A stretch of DNA of 64,000 nucleotides from positions 868,001 to 932,000 of the forward strand of contig NZ_JMLQ01000001.1 in assembly GCF_000686025.1 (NCBI RefSeq). Reading direction: 5' to 3'. Positions 1 through 8,830 of the stretch are shown here, one piece after another. The notes under the pieces are model-generated. The model ran no database searches. It was not told the DNA's origin and saw nothing but the letters and a program-made list of their open reading frames with translations. How positions within the stretch are numbered: the first letter of the stretch is position 1; each line of letters starts with the position of its first letter. The position numbers were made by a program, and so were the translations under genes. Source of the DNA: Rhodococcus sp. UNC23MFCrub1.1. GTDB taxonomy: Bacteria; Actinomycetota; Actinomycetes; Mycobacteriales; Mycobacteriaceae.

Positions 1-590
1 CGCACGACGTACTCCGCCGAGAAGGCTCCTGCCGTCGTCGATCCGTCGACGCGGTCCCGCCCGCCGTAGGTGAGGGTGGGGAACTCACGGCAGTAGTTCT
101 CCTGCCCCGCAGCGCACATGTCGCAGCCATCAACAAGTCGCAGATCTATGCGTACTTCGGCAGCAAGCAGGCACTGTTCGACGCGGTCTTCGACAACCGG
201 GTGGACGTCGACATGGCGGACGTCCCGCTCGACGCGGACGACCTGCCCGGATACGTCGCGGCCCTCTACGACATGTACCTCGGCGATCCCGAGCTGGTGC
301 GCCTGGTGACCTGGGCGCGGTTGGAGCGGACTCCGATCGGCCCCCTCTTCGCGCACCGCGAGGATGCCGGTCGCGCCGAGTTGGACGCCATCCGCGACGC
401 ACAGAAGCGGGGCACTCTCGTCGACGACGTCGCGGCGGAGGATCTCTGGTCGATGCTGGTGTCGCTCGCCGCCACGTGGGCGCAGTCCGCGATCGTCCAC
501 ACCGCGCACGCGGGTGAGAGCGCGTCCGACCACGATCGCCGACGAGCGGCACTGGCAGCGACAGCGCGGAGGGCGTTCCACGCGATCTGA
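1..590 (+). pseudogene. TetR-family regulator, 5'-partial and probably frameshifted
   Basis: The reading frame that ends at the TGA at 588-590 carries a TetR recognition helix and helix 4 (NKSQIYAYFGSKQALF, about 132-179), followed by a helical ligand domain with LWSMLVSLAATW. Upstream of about position 110 this frame does not resemble a TetR N-terminus. A different frame at positions 1-60 reads RTTYSAEKA...VVD..TR, which is typical TetR helix 1, and it lies at the right distance (about 35 codons) from the NKS motif. That frame hits a stop at 67-69. I read this as one gene with frame damage between about 45 and 115, cut by the window edge. The first in-frame start (GTG 201) would give a 129-residue protein without the DNA-binding domain. 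A sequencing error is the alternative. Confidence 0.6.
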
Positions 591-606
591 GCCGACGAGG
601 CACCTG

Positions 607-1341
607 TCAGCCGAAGACCGTCTGCCGTTCGGTGTGGGTGAAGGTGAAGATCGTGGCACCGAAGCTGAACAGCGCGGCGAGCAGGAGCACCTGGGGACCG
701 GTGATGACGACGCCGATGAAAGCGCCGATCGCACCGCCGAGCGAGAACGACCCCAGCAGCATGAGGTAGCAGAGCCAGTCGTAGCGGGTTCCGCCACCGC
801 AGAGGTGGCGTTCGATTCCCTGCCCCAGCTTGACCAGCGTTCCGGTGACATAACTCAGCGGAATGTAGGTCTCCTCCTTCTTGGTGAAGGCGGTGTTCAA
901 CGCGCCGAGCGCGAAAGCGATGAGAAGGATCGGATAGAAGTTCACGTCGGCGGACGACCACCCGGACAGTGCGATGTCGGTCGACCCCGCCACCGCGAGC
1001 GCGATCGTCGTCACCACGGTGGCACCGTGCGGATGGTTCGACCAGTACTTCCGTCGGCAGATCGACGCGATGACCACGCCGAGCAGGAACGATCCCATCA
1101 GTGCCAGTGCGGCCCAGGGAGATGCGCCCGGAGCCACCTCCTTGCCGGCGGGCTCACCGAAATGTCCCACGACCGCGCGTTCGGTATTTCCCGTCATGAA
1201 GGTGACGAAGTATCCGGCGGAATGCAGAAATGCGACGGCGCCGACCATCCCGGCGAGGCCCGACAGAATCCAGGACAACCGGGCTTCCGGGCCGACTGCT
1301 GTGTCACGGCTGATCGCCACAGATGAGGTCATACCTGTCAT
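607..1341 (-). CDS. DUF1275 (YoaK-like) membrane protein
   Basis: This is a 244-residue integral membrane protein of the DUF1275/YoaK family. The family signature FLHSAGYFVTFMTGNTERAV lies in the first third. Around six hydrophobic segments follow, with the second conserved region near IPLSYVTGTLVKLGQGIE. The molecular function of the family is not established. An ATG three codons downstream (1332) is an alternative start. The gene is convergent with the TetR remnant on its left and divergent from the catalase on its right. The 200-nt intergenic region upstream is AT-richer than its surroundings and presumably holds both promoters, but no operator could be named. Confidence 0.85.
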   Translation of the reverse strand: MTGMTSSVAISRDTAVGPEARLSWILSGLAGMVGAVAFLHSAGYFVTFMTGNTERAVVGHFGEPAGKEVAPGASPWAALALMGSFLLGVVIASICRRKYWSNHPHGATVVTTIALAVAGSTDIALSGWSSADVNFYPILLIAFALGALNTAFTKKEETYIPLSYVTGTLVKLGQGIERHLCGGGTRYDWLCYLMLLGSFSLGGAIGAFIGVVITGPQVLLLAALFSFGATIFTFTHTERQTVFG

Positions 1342-1539
1342 TCTCCGGACGGAATGTGCTCGGACGGCTCCGTGAGGCGTGTATCACAGAACAATAAAGA
1401 TGGTTAACACCGGTGAAATGTGGTGGGTCACAACAGCGTTCTCCGAAAGCTGGAACAACACCGAAGGATTGAGGGTGGTCAGACTCGGGGCACCCGTGCT
1501 GCGTGGGCGGCAGTTCCGCCCCACGCCTGAGGAGGCCCC

Positions 1540-2493
1540 ATGTATCTGCACGTACAGAAGCTGATCCACGACATCGTTCCCGACGAGCCCGATCCCGCCG
1601 CAGCGAACGCGCTGCAGGAGGGCCTCGGTGGCCAGTTCGGCGAGATGCGCACGATGATGCAGTACCTGTTCCAGTCGATGAACTTCCGCGGCGCCGCGGC
1701 CAAGCCCTACCGGGACCTGATCCAGGGCATCGGTACCGAGGAGATCAGTCACGTCGAACTCATCGGCACCACCATCTCTCGCCTGCTCGACGGGTCGCCG
1801 CGATACCAGGGCAAGCAGAACGATCCGCTCGACACACCGGGCGCGGGCGGCGCCGTGCCGCTGAACATCGCCCTGTCCGAGGGCAACATCCACCACTACC
1901 TCGTCGGTGCTCAGGGCGCGATGCCCGTCGACTCGGTGGGCAACCCGTGGAGCGGCAGTTACGTCTACAACTCGGGCAACCTCGTGCTCGATCTGCTGTA
2001 CAACCTGATGCTCGAATCGACGGGCCGCCTGCAGAAGTGCCGCATGTACGAGATGACCGACAACAAGACCGCCCGGTCCACCATCTCCTACCTCATCGTT
2101 CGGGACCAGGCGCACGAGAACGGCTACGCGAAGGCACTCGAGACACTGGGTGTCGACTGGAAGAAGACGCTGCCCATTCCGAAGACGAACGCCGAGCAGT
2201 TCCCCGAGGTGAAGAAGCTCGTGGAGATGGGCCTGCAGAGCAAGCAGTACACCTTCGACCTCACCGGCGCGTCCGAGGCGGGCCGTATCTACCAGGGCAT
2301 GTCGCCGTCGAAGGACGGAACGGATCTCGACGCGAGCGAACAGGCGCCGGCGGGTGCACCCCTCGACATCGCGCCCGAGCGACCGGAGGAGTTCGCACCC
2401 GGGCTCGATCCGGAGCTCATGGAGCTGATCCAGCAGACCGCAGAGATGGAGATGGCCGACATAGACGCCACGTTCGGCGAACTCGGGAAGTGA
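1540..2493 (+). CDS. Manganese (non-haem) catalase
   Basis: This 317-residue protein matches the Mn-catalase family, which dismutates hydrogen peroxide with a di-manganese centre in a ferritin-like four-helix bundle. It starts MYLHVQKLIHDIV. The metal-ligand helices are visible as GQFGEMRTMMQYLFQ and GTEEISHVELIGTTIS in the first pair, and as LLYNLMLESTGRLQKCRMYEM and VRDQAHENGYAKAL in the second pair. They supply the Glu and His ligands. A strong ribosome binding site (GAGGAGG, 1529-1535) fixes the ATG at 1540. The gene is monocistronic and ends at a large hairpin terminator. The C-terminal tail of about 60 residues is acidic and low-complexity, as is common in actinobacterial members. Confidence 0.93.
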   Translation: MYLHVQKLIHDIVPDEPDPAAANALQEGLGGQFGEMRTMMQYLFQSMNFRGAAAKPYRDLIQGIGTEEISHVELIGTTISRLLDGSPRYQGKQNDPLDTPGAGGAVPLNIALSEGNIHHYLVGAQGAMPVDSVGNPWSGSYVYNSGNLVLDLLYNLMLESTGRLQKCRMYEMTDNKTARSTISYLIVRDQAHENGYAKALETLGVDWKKTLPIPKTNAEQFPEVKKLVEMGLQSKQYTFDLTGASEAGRIYQGMSPSKDGTDLDASEQAPAGAPLDIAPERPEEFAPGLDPELMELIQQTAEMEMADIDATFGELGK

Positions 2494-2502
2494 TCTGACA
2501 GT

Positions 2503-2553
2503 TCACCGATGCGGCACTGCGCGACTCTCGTTCGCGCAGTGCCGCATCGGTGA
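2503..2553. terminator. Bidirectional hairpin terminator, 22-bp perfect stem
   Basis: Left arm 2503-2524 is perfectly complementary to right arm 2532-2553, with a 7-nt loop at 2525-2531. It fills the space between the convergent stop codons of the manganese catalase and the ferredoxin reductase, so it can serve both genes. There is no long T tract, which is usual in high-GC actinobacteria. Confidence 0.85.
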
Positions 2554-3684
2554 TCACGACACCATGCGTCGCAACAACCCGACAGCCTTCTTCATCCCGT
2601 AAGCCACGACGGTCCTGCGACCGTCGTCGTGCGTCCACTCGAGGAGAGCCGAACCGTCCTCCATCGATCCCTCCAACACGGTGGGTGCACCGACGAGAGG
2701 CAGCGGACCGACGACCTTGATGGACAATCCCAGTACCTCGGTCCAGAAGTAGTCGTCCGTCGGTGCGCACCGGGCCGGCACATCCAACACCGATGCCGCG
2801 GCGACCCTGCCCTGCGCGATCGCAGTGGACCAGAACGGGGTACGGCGAACCCGGCCGTTCTCGTCCGAGCCACGAGTGACGTCTCCCGCAGCGAACACTC
2901 CCGGCACCGCGGTCGCACAGCGGTCGTCGATGTCCACGCCGCCGCCGTCACCGATCCCGCTGCCGTCGAGCCAGTGCGTGCCGGGGACCTCACCGACACA
3001 GCTGACCACGAGATCGGCCGTCGACTCGATGCCGTCGATCCGGACCCCACCCACCGGATCGCCGATCAACTCGACAGGCCGGTCCACCCGGCGGACGTCG
3101 ACCGAGCGTTCAGCCGCCCGTGCGGTGATCGCCTCGGACAGGAACGGGCCGAGTATCCGCTGCAACGGCGGATCCACGTCGATGACCGTGACCGGAACAT
3201 CGCGTGCCGCACAGGCACTCACCACTTCCATCCCCAGGAACCCTGCGCCGACGACGATCGCGGACGTCGCACTCTCCAGCCGCTCCCGCAGCAGACGAGC
3301 ATCGGCAAGGCTGCGCACCACCAGCTCACCGCTCTGGTCGGGTGCAGCCAGTCTGCGAGCGTCCGCCCCCGTCGCCACGATGAGAGCGTCGTACGGAACG
3401 TCGTCACCCTCCGCGAGAGTGATCACTCGTCGCCCGACATCGACTCCGGTCGCCAGCGCGGTGACGGCGGTCAGGTCGAGATCGGACAGGTCCCAGACAT
3501 CGGACGCACCGATGCCCTCCGCGAGAACGCGTTTGGACAGCGGCGGCCGGGCATAGCAGCCGTCGGGATCGCATCCGATCATGGTGATCGGACCGTCGTG
3601 ACCCAGCGCTCGGAGTTCACGTGCGGCGGTACATCCGGCGATGGAATCACCGACGATCACCACCCGGCGTGCGGCACCGCTCAC
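2554..3684 (-). CDS. NAD(P)H-dependent FAD ferredoxin reductase (P450 redox partner)
   Basis: This 376-residue flavoprotein resembles rhodocoxin or putidaredoxin reductase. It would pass electrons from NAD(P)H to the adjacent ferredoxin and so to the P450. The N-terminal FAD fold has VVIVGDSIAGCTAARELR, a relaxed GxGxxG with Asp and Ser at variable positions, followed by the conserved RPPLSK. The second dinucleotide site is VVGAGFLGMEVVSA near residue 140. GVFAAGDVTR is the C-terminal FAD-contact motif, and a reductase C-terminal domain follows. The GTG start (3684) overlaps the ferredoxin stop codon by 4 nt. It is the last gene of the catabolic operon. Confidence 0.9.
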   Translation of the reverse strand: MSGAARRVVIVGDSIAGCTAARELRALGHDGPITMIGCDPDGCYARPPLSKRVLAEGIGASDVWDLSDLDLTAVTALATGVDVGRRVITLAEGDDVPYDALIVATGADARRLAAPDQSGELVVRSLADARLLRERLESATSAIVVGAGFLGMEVVSACAARDVPVTVIDVDPPLQRILGPFLSEAITARAAERSVDVRRVDRPVELIGDPVGGVRIDGIESTADLVVSCVGEVPGTHWLDGSGIGDGGGVDIDDRCATAVPGVFAAGDVTRGSDENGRVRRTPFWSTAIAQGRVAAASVLDVPARCAPTDDYFWTEVLGLSIKVVGPLPLVGAPTVLEGSMEDGSALLEWTHDDGRRTVVAYGMKKAVGLLRRMVS

Positions 3685-3878
3685 GCGCGCTCACGCAGCG
3701 CCGCGACCGGACAGACACTCACGGCGGATCGAGCACCGGGCACCAACTCGTCCGGGACGTCCGCGCCGTCGTAGGCATGGTGCAGCTCGCCCTCGTCGTC
3801 GAGGCTGAACACCTCCGGCGCCTGCTCTGCGCAGATGCCGTGTCCCTCGCATCGATCCCAGTCGACATCGACGATCAT
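3681..3878 (-). CDS. 3Fe-4S-type ferredoxin of a P450 system
   Basis: This is a 65-residue ferredoxin. It has Cys10, His13, Cys16 and Cys56 in a CxxHxxC...CP arrangement. In this pattern histidine replaces the second cluster cysteine, as is known for actinobacterial P450-linked 3Fe-4S ferredoxins. Acidic residues dominate the surface, which fits docking to the reductase and P450. The ATG at 3878 overlaps the P450 stop codon by 4 nt, so the two proteins are translationally coupled. A longer open frame upstream is out of frame with the P450 and lacks ferredoxin character, so the short start was chosen. Confidence 0.92.
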   Translation of the reverse strand: MIVDVDWDRCEGHGICAEQAPEVFSLDDEGELHHAYDGADVPDELVPGARSAVSVCPVAALRERA

Positions 3879-5077
3879 GACGATCTCCTCTCTGCTGCGA
3901 CCAACCTCAGTGGGAGGCGGTCGAATCGGTGGATGACGTTGTTCACCGCACGCGACGGTGTGCCCGTGAGTTCGATGCGCTCGACGCGCTCGGCCAGCAC
4001 TCGCAGCATCGTGGACGCCTCGAGACGAGCGAGCCCTTGACCCGCGCATCCGTGCACGCCCGATCCGAAGCCGAGTTGACGGGACGCATCGCGGGTGATG
4101 TCGAAGGAGTCCGGGTCGTGCCACTCGCGGGGGTCACGGTTCGCCGACGCGTAGAGCACCAGCACTCGCGCGCCCCGAGGAATGATCGCGTCGCCGATGG
4201 TCTCCTGGCGCACCGCCCTGCGGGAGAACGCACGGATCGGCGACTCGTATCGCACGACCTCGTTGACCGCGTTGGGAATCAGGGACGGATCCGCGCGGAC
4301 CGCCTGCCACTGGTCCGGATGGGTCGCGAACAGGTGCAGTGCACCGGAGATGGCGCCGATGGTCGTGTCCAGCGACGGTCCGAGGTAGTCGATCATCAAC
4401 GCCGGGCACTGCGATCTCTCGATGCGCCCCTCGTCGGCCGCGGCGAGAACGTCCGCACCCATGCTGCCCGGCAGCACCGAGCGTTCACGGACCACCCGGC
4501 GGGAGTAGGCCATCATCTCCGACGCTGCTCGGGTCGCCGTCACCGCGTGCCGGTTCAGGGGACCGAGCGCATCGAATGTCGCTCCGGCCCAGCGCAGCAG
4601 GTCGTCACGGCCGTCCTCCGGCCACCCGACGAGATCGGGAACGATCGACGTCGGGAGCGCGGTGGCCAGGTCGTCGACTCCGTCGATGCACTGCTGCGTC
4701 AGCGCCGCGTCGACGATCTGCTCGGCCTTGTCCTGCACCGCCGACGCCATCTTCCGGACGGCCTTCGGAGTGAGACGATGTGCGAGCACGGATCGCTTCA
4801 ACGCGTGCTCGTCGCCGTCACTGTTGAGCGTCGTTCCACGACCGAGTCTGTTGGCGACGGGATTCAGCGCGACACCGTCGCCGGAGACGAACGTGCCGTC
4901 GTCGAGCAGCGTCGACTTGCATTCCGCGTAGCGCGTGATCGCGTGAACCTTCTGGCGAGTCAGCCACACCACCGGACCCAGAGCCCGCATCTCCGCATAG
5001 TGCGGGTACGGATCGAGAATGGCCGCGGTGGAGTAGATGTCCTCGGTGTAGCGAGGAAGTGCCGTGTCAGCTCTCAT
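3875..5077 (-). CDS. Cytochrome P450
   Basis: This is a roughly 400-residue soluble bacterial P450. The haem-binding loop is FGSGVHGCAGQG with Cys344 as thiolate ligand. The ExxR motif is present as EVVR in the K helix. The I-helix oxygen-activation region reads GPSLDTT. The frame is open upstream to a TTG, but the ATG giving MRADTALPRYTEDIYS matches the usual class-I P450 N-terminus and overlaps the end of the flavin hydroxylase by only 11 nt. With ferredoxin and reductase immediately downstream, it forms a complete three-component hydroxylase. The substrate cannot be read from sequence. Hydroxylation or O-dealkylation of an aromatic or alicyclic compound is inferred from its neighbours. Confidence 0.93.
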   Translation of the reverse strand: MRADTALPRYTEDIYSTAAILDPYPHYAEMRALGPVVWLTRQKVHAITRYAECKSTLLDDGTFVSGDGVALNPVANRLGRGTTLNSDGDEHALKRSVLAHRLTPKAVRKMASAVQDKAEQIVDAALTQQCIDGVDDLATALPTSIVPDLVGWPEDGRDDLLRWAGATFDALGPLNRHAVTATRAASEMMAYSRRVVRERSVLPGSMGADVLAAADEGRIERSQCPALMIDYLGPSLDTTIGAISGALHLFATHPDQWQAVRADPSLIPNAVNEVVRYESPIRAFSRRAVRQETIGDAIIPRGARVLVLYASANRDPREWHDPDSFDITRDASRQLGFGSGVHGCAGQGLARLEASTMLRVLAERVERIELTGTPSRAVNNVIHRFDRLPLRLVAAERRSS

Positions 5078-6614
5078 CGGCGCGTCCGATCGTGTTCGGG
5101 GGCAACGGGCTCGGCGACGGCGGTACAAGGGTGTGGAGGGCGGACAGTGACCGCGCGGTCGCCATCACCGTCCGGTCGGGGCGGACCAGAGCGGCGGACA
5201 CCCGTCCGCGGCGTAACCATCTGCCGTGGTCGGAGCCGGGGCTGACCAGAAGGACCTCCGCGCCGCGGCGGGCGATCTCCTGACGTTGCGCAGGTTCGGG
5301 TTTCACGGTGGTGACCACTGTGAACCGGTATGGTGCCACGGCATCGAAGCGAACACCGCGCTCGGTCGGCGCGTTGGGGCACAGCGTTCCCTCGAGCCTG
5401 CGCGGCGACATCGATCCACGTCGCACGAACATCGACGGGTGCAGACGCGGAGTCGCGCTGTCCGTGACGACGGAACTCAGTCCGGGAACACGTGTCACCA
5501 CCGGGAACACCCGGCGACGCAGACCCGCGACCCTCTCACCGCCGCCGTTCATGGCCCATCCGACGGCAACTGCCTGGCGGATCATGGCGCGCGCGTGCGG
5601 TACTCGTTCCTGCTCGTAGCTGTCGAGAGCCGCCTCGGGCAGAGATCCGCCCAATACCCCGGCCACCTTCCAGGTCAGGTTGTAGGCGTCACGCAGACCG
5701 GCGCCCATCCCCTGGCCGATGAACGGCGGTGTCAGATGCGCCGCGTCGCCCAGCAGGAACACCCGTCGATCACGCCACCGGTCTGCGAGCTGGGCCCGGA
5801 ACGTGTACTCGGTGACCCGGACGAGCTCGAGATCGGTGCGCGGTGCTCGGCGCAGCCACGGGTCGAGCAGCGATGCGAGTGCATCCAGATCCGGGAAGTC
5901 GTCGACGGTCTCGTGTTCGAGAAGTTCGAATTCCCACCGATAGCGAGTCTGGCCGATGCGCATGAACGTGCCCGCGCGGTGCGGATCGCACAGCTGATGC
6001 ACCCCGTCCCACAGGCCGGGGTCGACGGGACTCGACGCGTCGACCACCAGCCACCGCTGTTCGGGCGCGAGAGTCCGCATCGTCGTTCCGAGCGCGGCCC
6101 GCACTGCGCTGTTCGCACCGTCGCACCCGAGCACCACGTCCGCCGTGACGGCGCTGCGTTCGCCCGTGGCGACCTCCCGGACGATCACCTGCACGTGGTC
6201 CCTCATCGTGGCCACGTCGGTGATCTCCACGCCGCCGCGAAACTGCACGTGAGGATTCCGCGTCATCGCCGATCGCAGGATGCGCTCGAGCTCCGGCTGG
6301 TCGAACATGTTGGCCGGAGGGAAGCCGTGGGGACGGGAATCGGGATCACGCTCGAACTCGGCGATGGTGTCCATGGCGGGGTCCACCAGGCGCAGGCCGC
6401 GTCCGGGGCGGGAGATCTCGGTGAACGCCTCCGCGACGCCGAGGTCACCGAGGATGCGGTGGACCTCGTCGTCGAGGTGGACGGCACGCGGCTGCGGGAA
6501 GATGTCCTCCCACCGGTCGAGTACGAGGCACTCGATGCCGTGCCGTCCGAGCAGTGAGGCTGCCACCATTCCGGTGGGTCCCGCGCCGACGACGACGGCC
6601 GGGTGGTGCGTCAC
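5067..6614 (-). CDS. FAD-dependent aromatic hydroxylase, MhpA/PheA type
   Basis: This 515-residue flavoprotein belongs to the phenol/3-(3-hydroxyphenyl)propionate hydroxylase family. It has the N-terminal VVVGAGPTGM dinucleotide motif, the middle DG motif (VLGCDGANSAVR) and the GDAAHLTPPF GD motif that binds the FAD ribityl chain. A thioredoxin-like C-terminal region follows (HGRWLRRGRVSAALVRPD). Such enzymes add a hydroxyl ortho to an existing phenolic OH and so produce catechols for extradiol cleavage, which fits the dioxygenase in the same operon. The GTG start overlaps the stop codon of the FAH-family gene by 4 nt. Confidence 0.9.
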   Translation of the reverse strand: MTHHPAVVVGAGPTGMVAASLLGRHGIECLVLDRWEDIFPQPRAVHLDDEVHRILGDLGVAEAFTEISRPGRGLRLVDPAMDTIAEFERDPDSRPHGFPPANMFDQPELERILRSAMTRNPHVQFRGGVEITDVATMRDHVQVIVREVATGERSAVTADVVLGCDGANSAVRAALGTTMRTLAPEQRWLVVDASSPVDPGLWDGVHQLCDPHRAGTFMRIGQTRYRWEFELLEHETVDDFPDLDALASLLDPWLRRAPRTDLELVRVTEYTFRAQLADRWRDRRVFLLGDAAHLTPPFIGQGMGAGLRDAYNLTWKVAGVLGGSLPEAALDSYEQERVPHARAMIRQAVAVGWAMNGGGERVAGLRRRVFPVVTRVPGLSSVVTDSATPRLHPSMFVRRGSMSPRRLEGTLCPNAPTERGVRFDAVAPYRFTVVTTVKPEPAQRQEIARRGAEVLLVSPGSDHGRWLRRGRVSAALVRPDRTVMATARSLSALHTLVPPSPSPLPPNTIGRADES

Positions 6615-7546
6615 GCGTACCGCACCGTCGTGCGCTGCATCCCCAGGTCGAGCATCGCGTCGTCGGTGGCGATGGTCACCTCCACGACGTCACCGTCCTG
6701 CAGGTAGGCCGGGTTGCTCGCCTGACGCTTGAAGAAGGTCTTCCACTTCACGGCCGGCGGCAGCAGAGCGCCGATGATCTCGATGGGCTTCGGTGGCGCC
6801 TTCAGGGCCGTGCCTCCCGGAGTGCCGGTCAGGATCAGGTCGCCCGGGTCGACGCGCTGGAACCCCGTCAGGGTCCGCAGCGCTTCCGTGGGTCGGTAGA
6901 TCATGTCTCGCACCGTACTGTTCTGCCGGATCTCCCCGTTGACGCGCAGCATCAACCGCAGTTGCTCGAAACGATCGAGGTCGCCGTCTTCGAGAACAAG
7001 GAGGACGGGGCCGACGGGGGTGAAGGTCGGGTACGACTTCGCCTCGTAGAACTGGGTCTTGGGCAGCTGGACGTCGCGGGCCGACACGTCGTTGGTGATC
7101 ACCAGTGCCGCGATGTGGCGGGCGACCGTCGTGTCGTCGATCGTCGATCCGACGGGAAGGGTCGTCCCCACCACGAGCCCGATCTCCACCTCGTAGTCGA
7201 GCAGGGTGACATGGGCCGGCCGGACGATGTCGGCGGTCGGTCCGCTGATCGACCCCGACGACTTCCGGAAGAAAGTCAGTGGCACCGTCTCCGGATTCAT
7301 ACCGGAATCCTTCACGTGCGACACGTAATTGGTCATCTGTGCCACCACTCGACACGGCGCGGTGACGGGCGAGACGAGCTCCAGCGATGCCACGGGGACG
7401 GTCTCGCCACCGGCCGCGGCAGCATCGACGGCCGACCGGTCTGCGAGCAGGTCCGCGGTGGTGGTCGCTGTGGTGTCCACCCGAACGGCACCCTCGCGGG
7501 TCTGCACCCACCATCCGTCGGCGGTGCGGAGAACGGCGATGCTCAT
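6611..7546 (-). CDS. Fumarylacetoacetate hydrolase-family enzyme
   Basis: This 311-residue protein has an FAH-type catalytic domain. The motif YEVEIGLVVG supplies the metal-binding acidic residues, NDVSARDVQ is the conserved segment after it, and GDLILTGTPGGT is the C-terminal signature. Family members hydrolyse or isomerise 2-oxo/enol dicarboxylic acids formed after ring cleavage. Here it would act on the product of the extradiol dioxygenase. The ATG at 7546 overlaps the dioxygenase stop codon, and an upstream in-frame start (7693) would run deep into that gene, so it was rejected. No MhpC-type carbon-carbon hydrolase is present, so this enzyme may take that step. Confidence 0.88.
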   Translation of the reverse strand: MSIAVLRTADGWWVQTREGAVRVDTTATTTADLLADRSAVDAAAAGGETVPVASLELVSPVTAPCRVVAQMTNYVSHVKDSGMNPETVPLTFFRKSSGSISGPTADIVRPAHVTLLDYEVEIGLVVGTTLPVGSTIDDTTVARHIAALVITNDVSARDVQLPKTQFYEAKSYPTFTPVGPVLLVLEDGDLDRFEQLRLMLRVNGEIRQNSTVRDMIYRPTEALRTLTGFQRVDPGDLILTGTPGGTALKAPPKPIEIIGALLPPAVKWKTFFKRQASNPAYLQDGDVVEVTIATDDAMLDLGMQRTTVRYA

Positions 7547-8709
7547 GTCGAGGCTACTTTCATCAGGCCGAGAAGGCGTTCGGAGTCGAATTCGTTGTCG
7601 CTGCGCAGTCCGGTGAGGATGGATCGCAGTTCCGACAGGGACCGCTTGTTCGGTGCGATCCCCAGGAAGTCCTTGCTCGCGGGTGGTCCCCACTGCGCGA
7701 GACCGGACGCCGTCATCGGCGCCCAGCCCGGTTCGAGCGTGGCGTCGAAGCGGTCACCGTCGCTGAAGTGCTCGACGAGGAAGCCGTCCGGGTCGCGCCA
7801 GTAGTCGAAGATCTGACTGCCCTGGATGTGCCGACCGATCCCCCACGAGTGCCGGTAGCCGCGCTCGGTGAGATAGCGGCTCCCCGCACCGATGGCGTCG
7901 ATATCGCACACCTGGTATGCCGAGTGGACGTAGCGGTCCGACGGCCCCAGCGTCATCGCGAGCGTGTGGTGGTCGGTCGGTTCGGACCCCCGGTCGCAGC
8001 GGATGAAACTCATGACCGGTCCGCGGTGACGCTGCCCGTCGTAGTAGAGGAAATCGCTGACGATCAGGCCCAGGTGTTCGAGGTACCAGGTCAGATTCTC
8101 GAGATAACGCGTGCGCTGCAGCACCACGTGACCGAGCCGCTCCACGAGGGCGGGCTCGTGCGGTGGCCGCTGCGTGGCATTGGTGCGCGTGATCCCCGCG
8201 TCGTCGAGCGCCCCGAAGTTGTAGTCGTGGGTGCGCTGACCCGGCAGTGGGCGACCGTCGTCGAGATCGGCGACCACCCGCACCGGCTGGCCGCTCGGAT
8301 CCGTCACGGTCACCCCGATCCCCCCGATCGAGTCGGGCAGCCGCTCGACGCGATGACCCGTCGCGCGGGCGAGGCGCAGCACGTCGGCGGACTCGGCGGC
8401 ACGGAAGGCGGCACCGACGTAGGACGTCCGGCGCCCCTTGCGGATGATGACGCACGGCGCTCCGTCAGCCAGCCCGCGCAGATACAACTCGTCATCGGTC
8501 CGCACGGTGACTCCGAAGCCGAATGCTTCCGCGAACGTCTGCGCGCGGTCCAGGTCGGGCTTGCGGAACTCGAGCCAGGCGATGTCCTGGACCTTGATCA
8601 CCGGGTTCATCGCACGACCGGGATGCTCACCCGGCAACGCACCCTGATCGACGTGCATCCCCTGATGCCCGTCGACGTCGCGAGTTCGGTGCGCGTGATC
8701 GATAGTCAT
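7543..8709 (-). CDS. Extradiol ring-cleavage dioxygenase (type I, VOC fold)
   Basis: This 388-residue protein has two vicinal-oxygen-chelate modules, like catechol 2,3-dioxygenase and 2,3-dihydroxybiphenyl 1,2-dioxygenase. The C-terminal module carries a plausible 2-His-1-Glu iron site: His194 (LGHVVLQ), His248 (TDHHTLAM) and Glu313 (DGFLVEHF). It would cleave a catechol made by the flavin hydroxylase or P450. The start is supported by AGGAG six bases upstream. An internal ATG at residue 34 precedes the first VOC module and is an alternative. The length is greater than the usual 290-310 residues because of N- and C-terminal extensions. It is the first gene of the minus-strand operon. Confidence 0.88.
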   Translation of the reverse strand: MTIDHAHRTRDVDGHQGMHVDQGALPGEHPGRAMNPVIKVQDIAWLEFRKPDLDRAQTFAEAFGFGVTVRTDDELYLRGLADGAPCVIIRKGRRTSYVGAAFRAAESADVLRLARATGHRVERLPDSIGGIGVTVTDPSGQPVRVVADLDDGRPLPGQRTHDYNFGALDDAGITRTNATQRPPHEPALVERLGHVVLQRTRYLENLTWYLEHLGLIVSDFLYYDGQRHRGPVMSFIRCDRGSEPTDHHTLAMTLGPSDRYVHSAYQVCDIDAIGAGSRYLTERGYRHSWGIGRHIQGSQIFDYWRDPDGFLVEHFSDGDRFDATLEPGWAPMTASGLAQWGPPASKDFLGIAPNKRSLSELRSILTGLRSDNEFDSERLLGLMKVAST

Positions 8710-8771
8710 GGCCGCTCCTGAAGTAGATGATCACATCGTCACTCATGATCGGATCGCCCGTCAAGACTTTC

Positions 8772-8785
8772 TGATGAAATCATCA
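8772..8785. promoter_or_regulatory. Candidate operator: TGATGA-AA-TCATCA
   Basis: A perfect 6-bp inverted repeat with a 2-bp spacer lies 63-76 nt upstream of the dioxygenase start. A related motif, GATGATCACATC (from about 8726), sits closer to the gene. This is a good place for the operon regulator to bind. The regulator itself is not identifiable in the window. Confidence 0.5.
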
Positions 8786-8830
8786 CAAGGTGGTGTTCGA
8801 GTGGGAAGCACGGTGCTCGAGCGCTGACTC

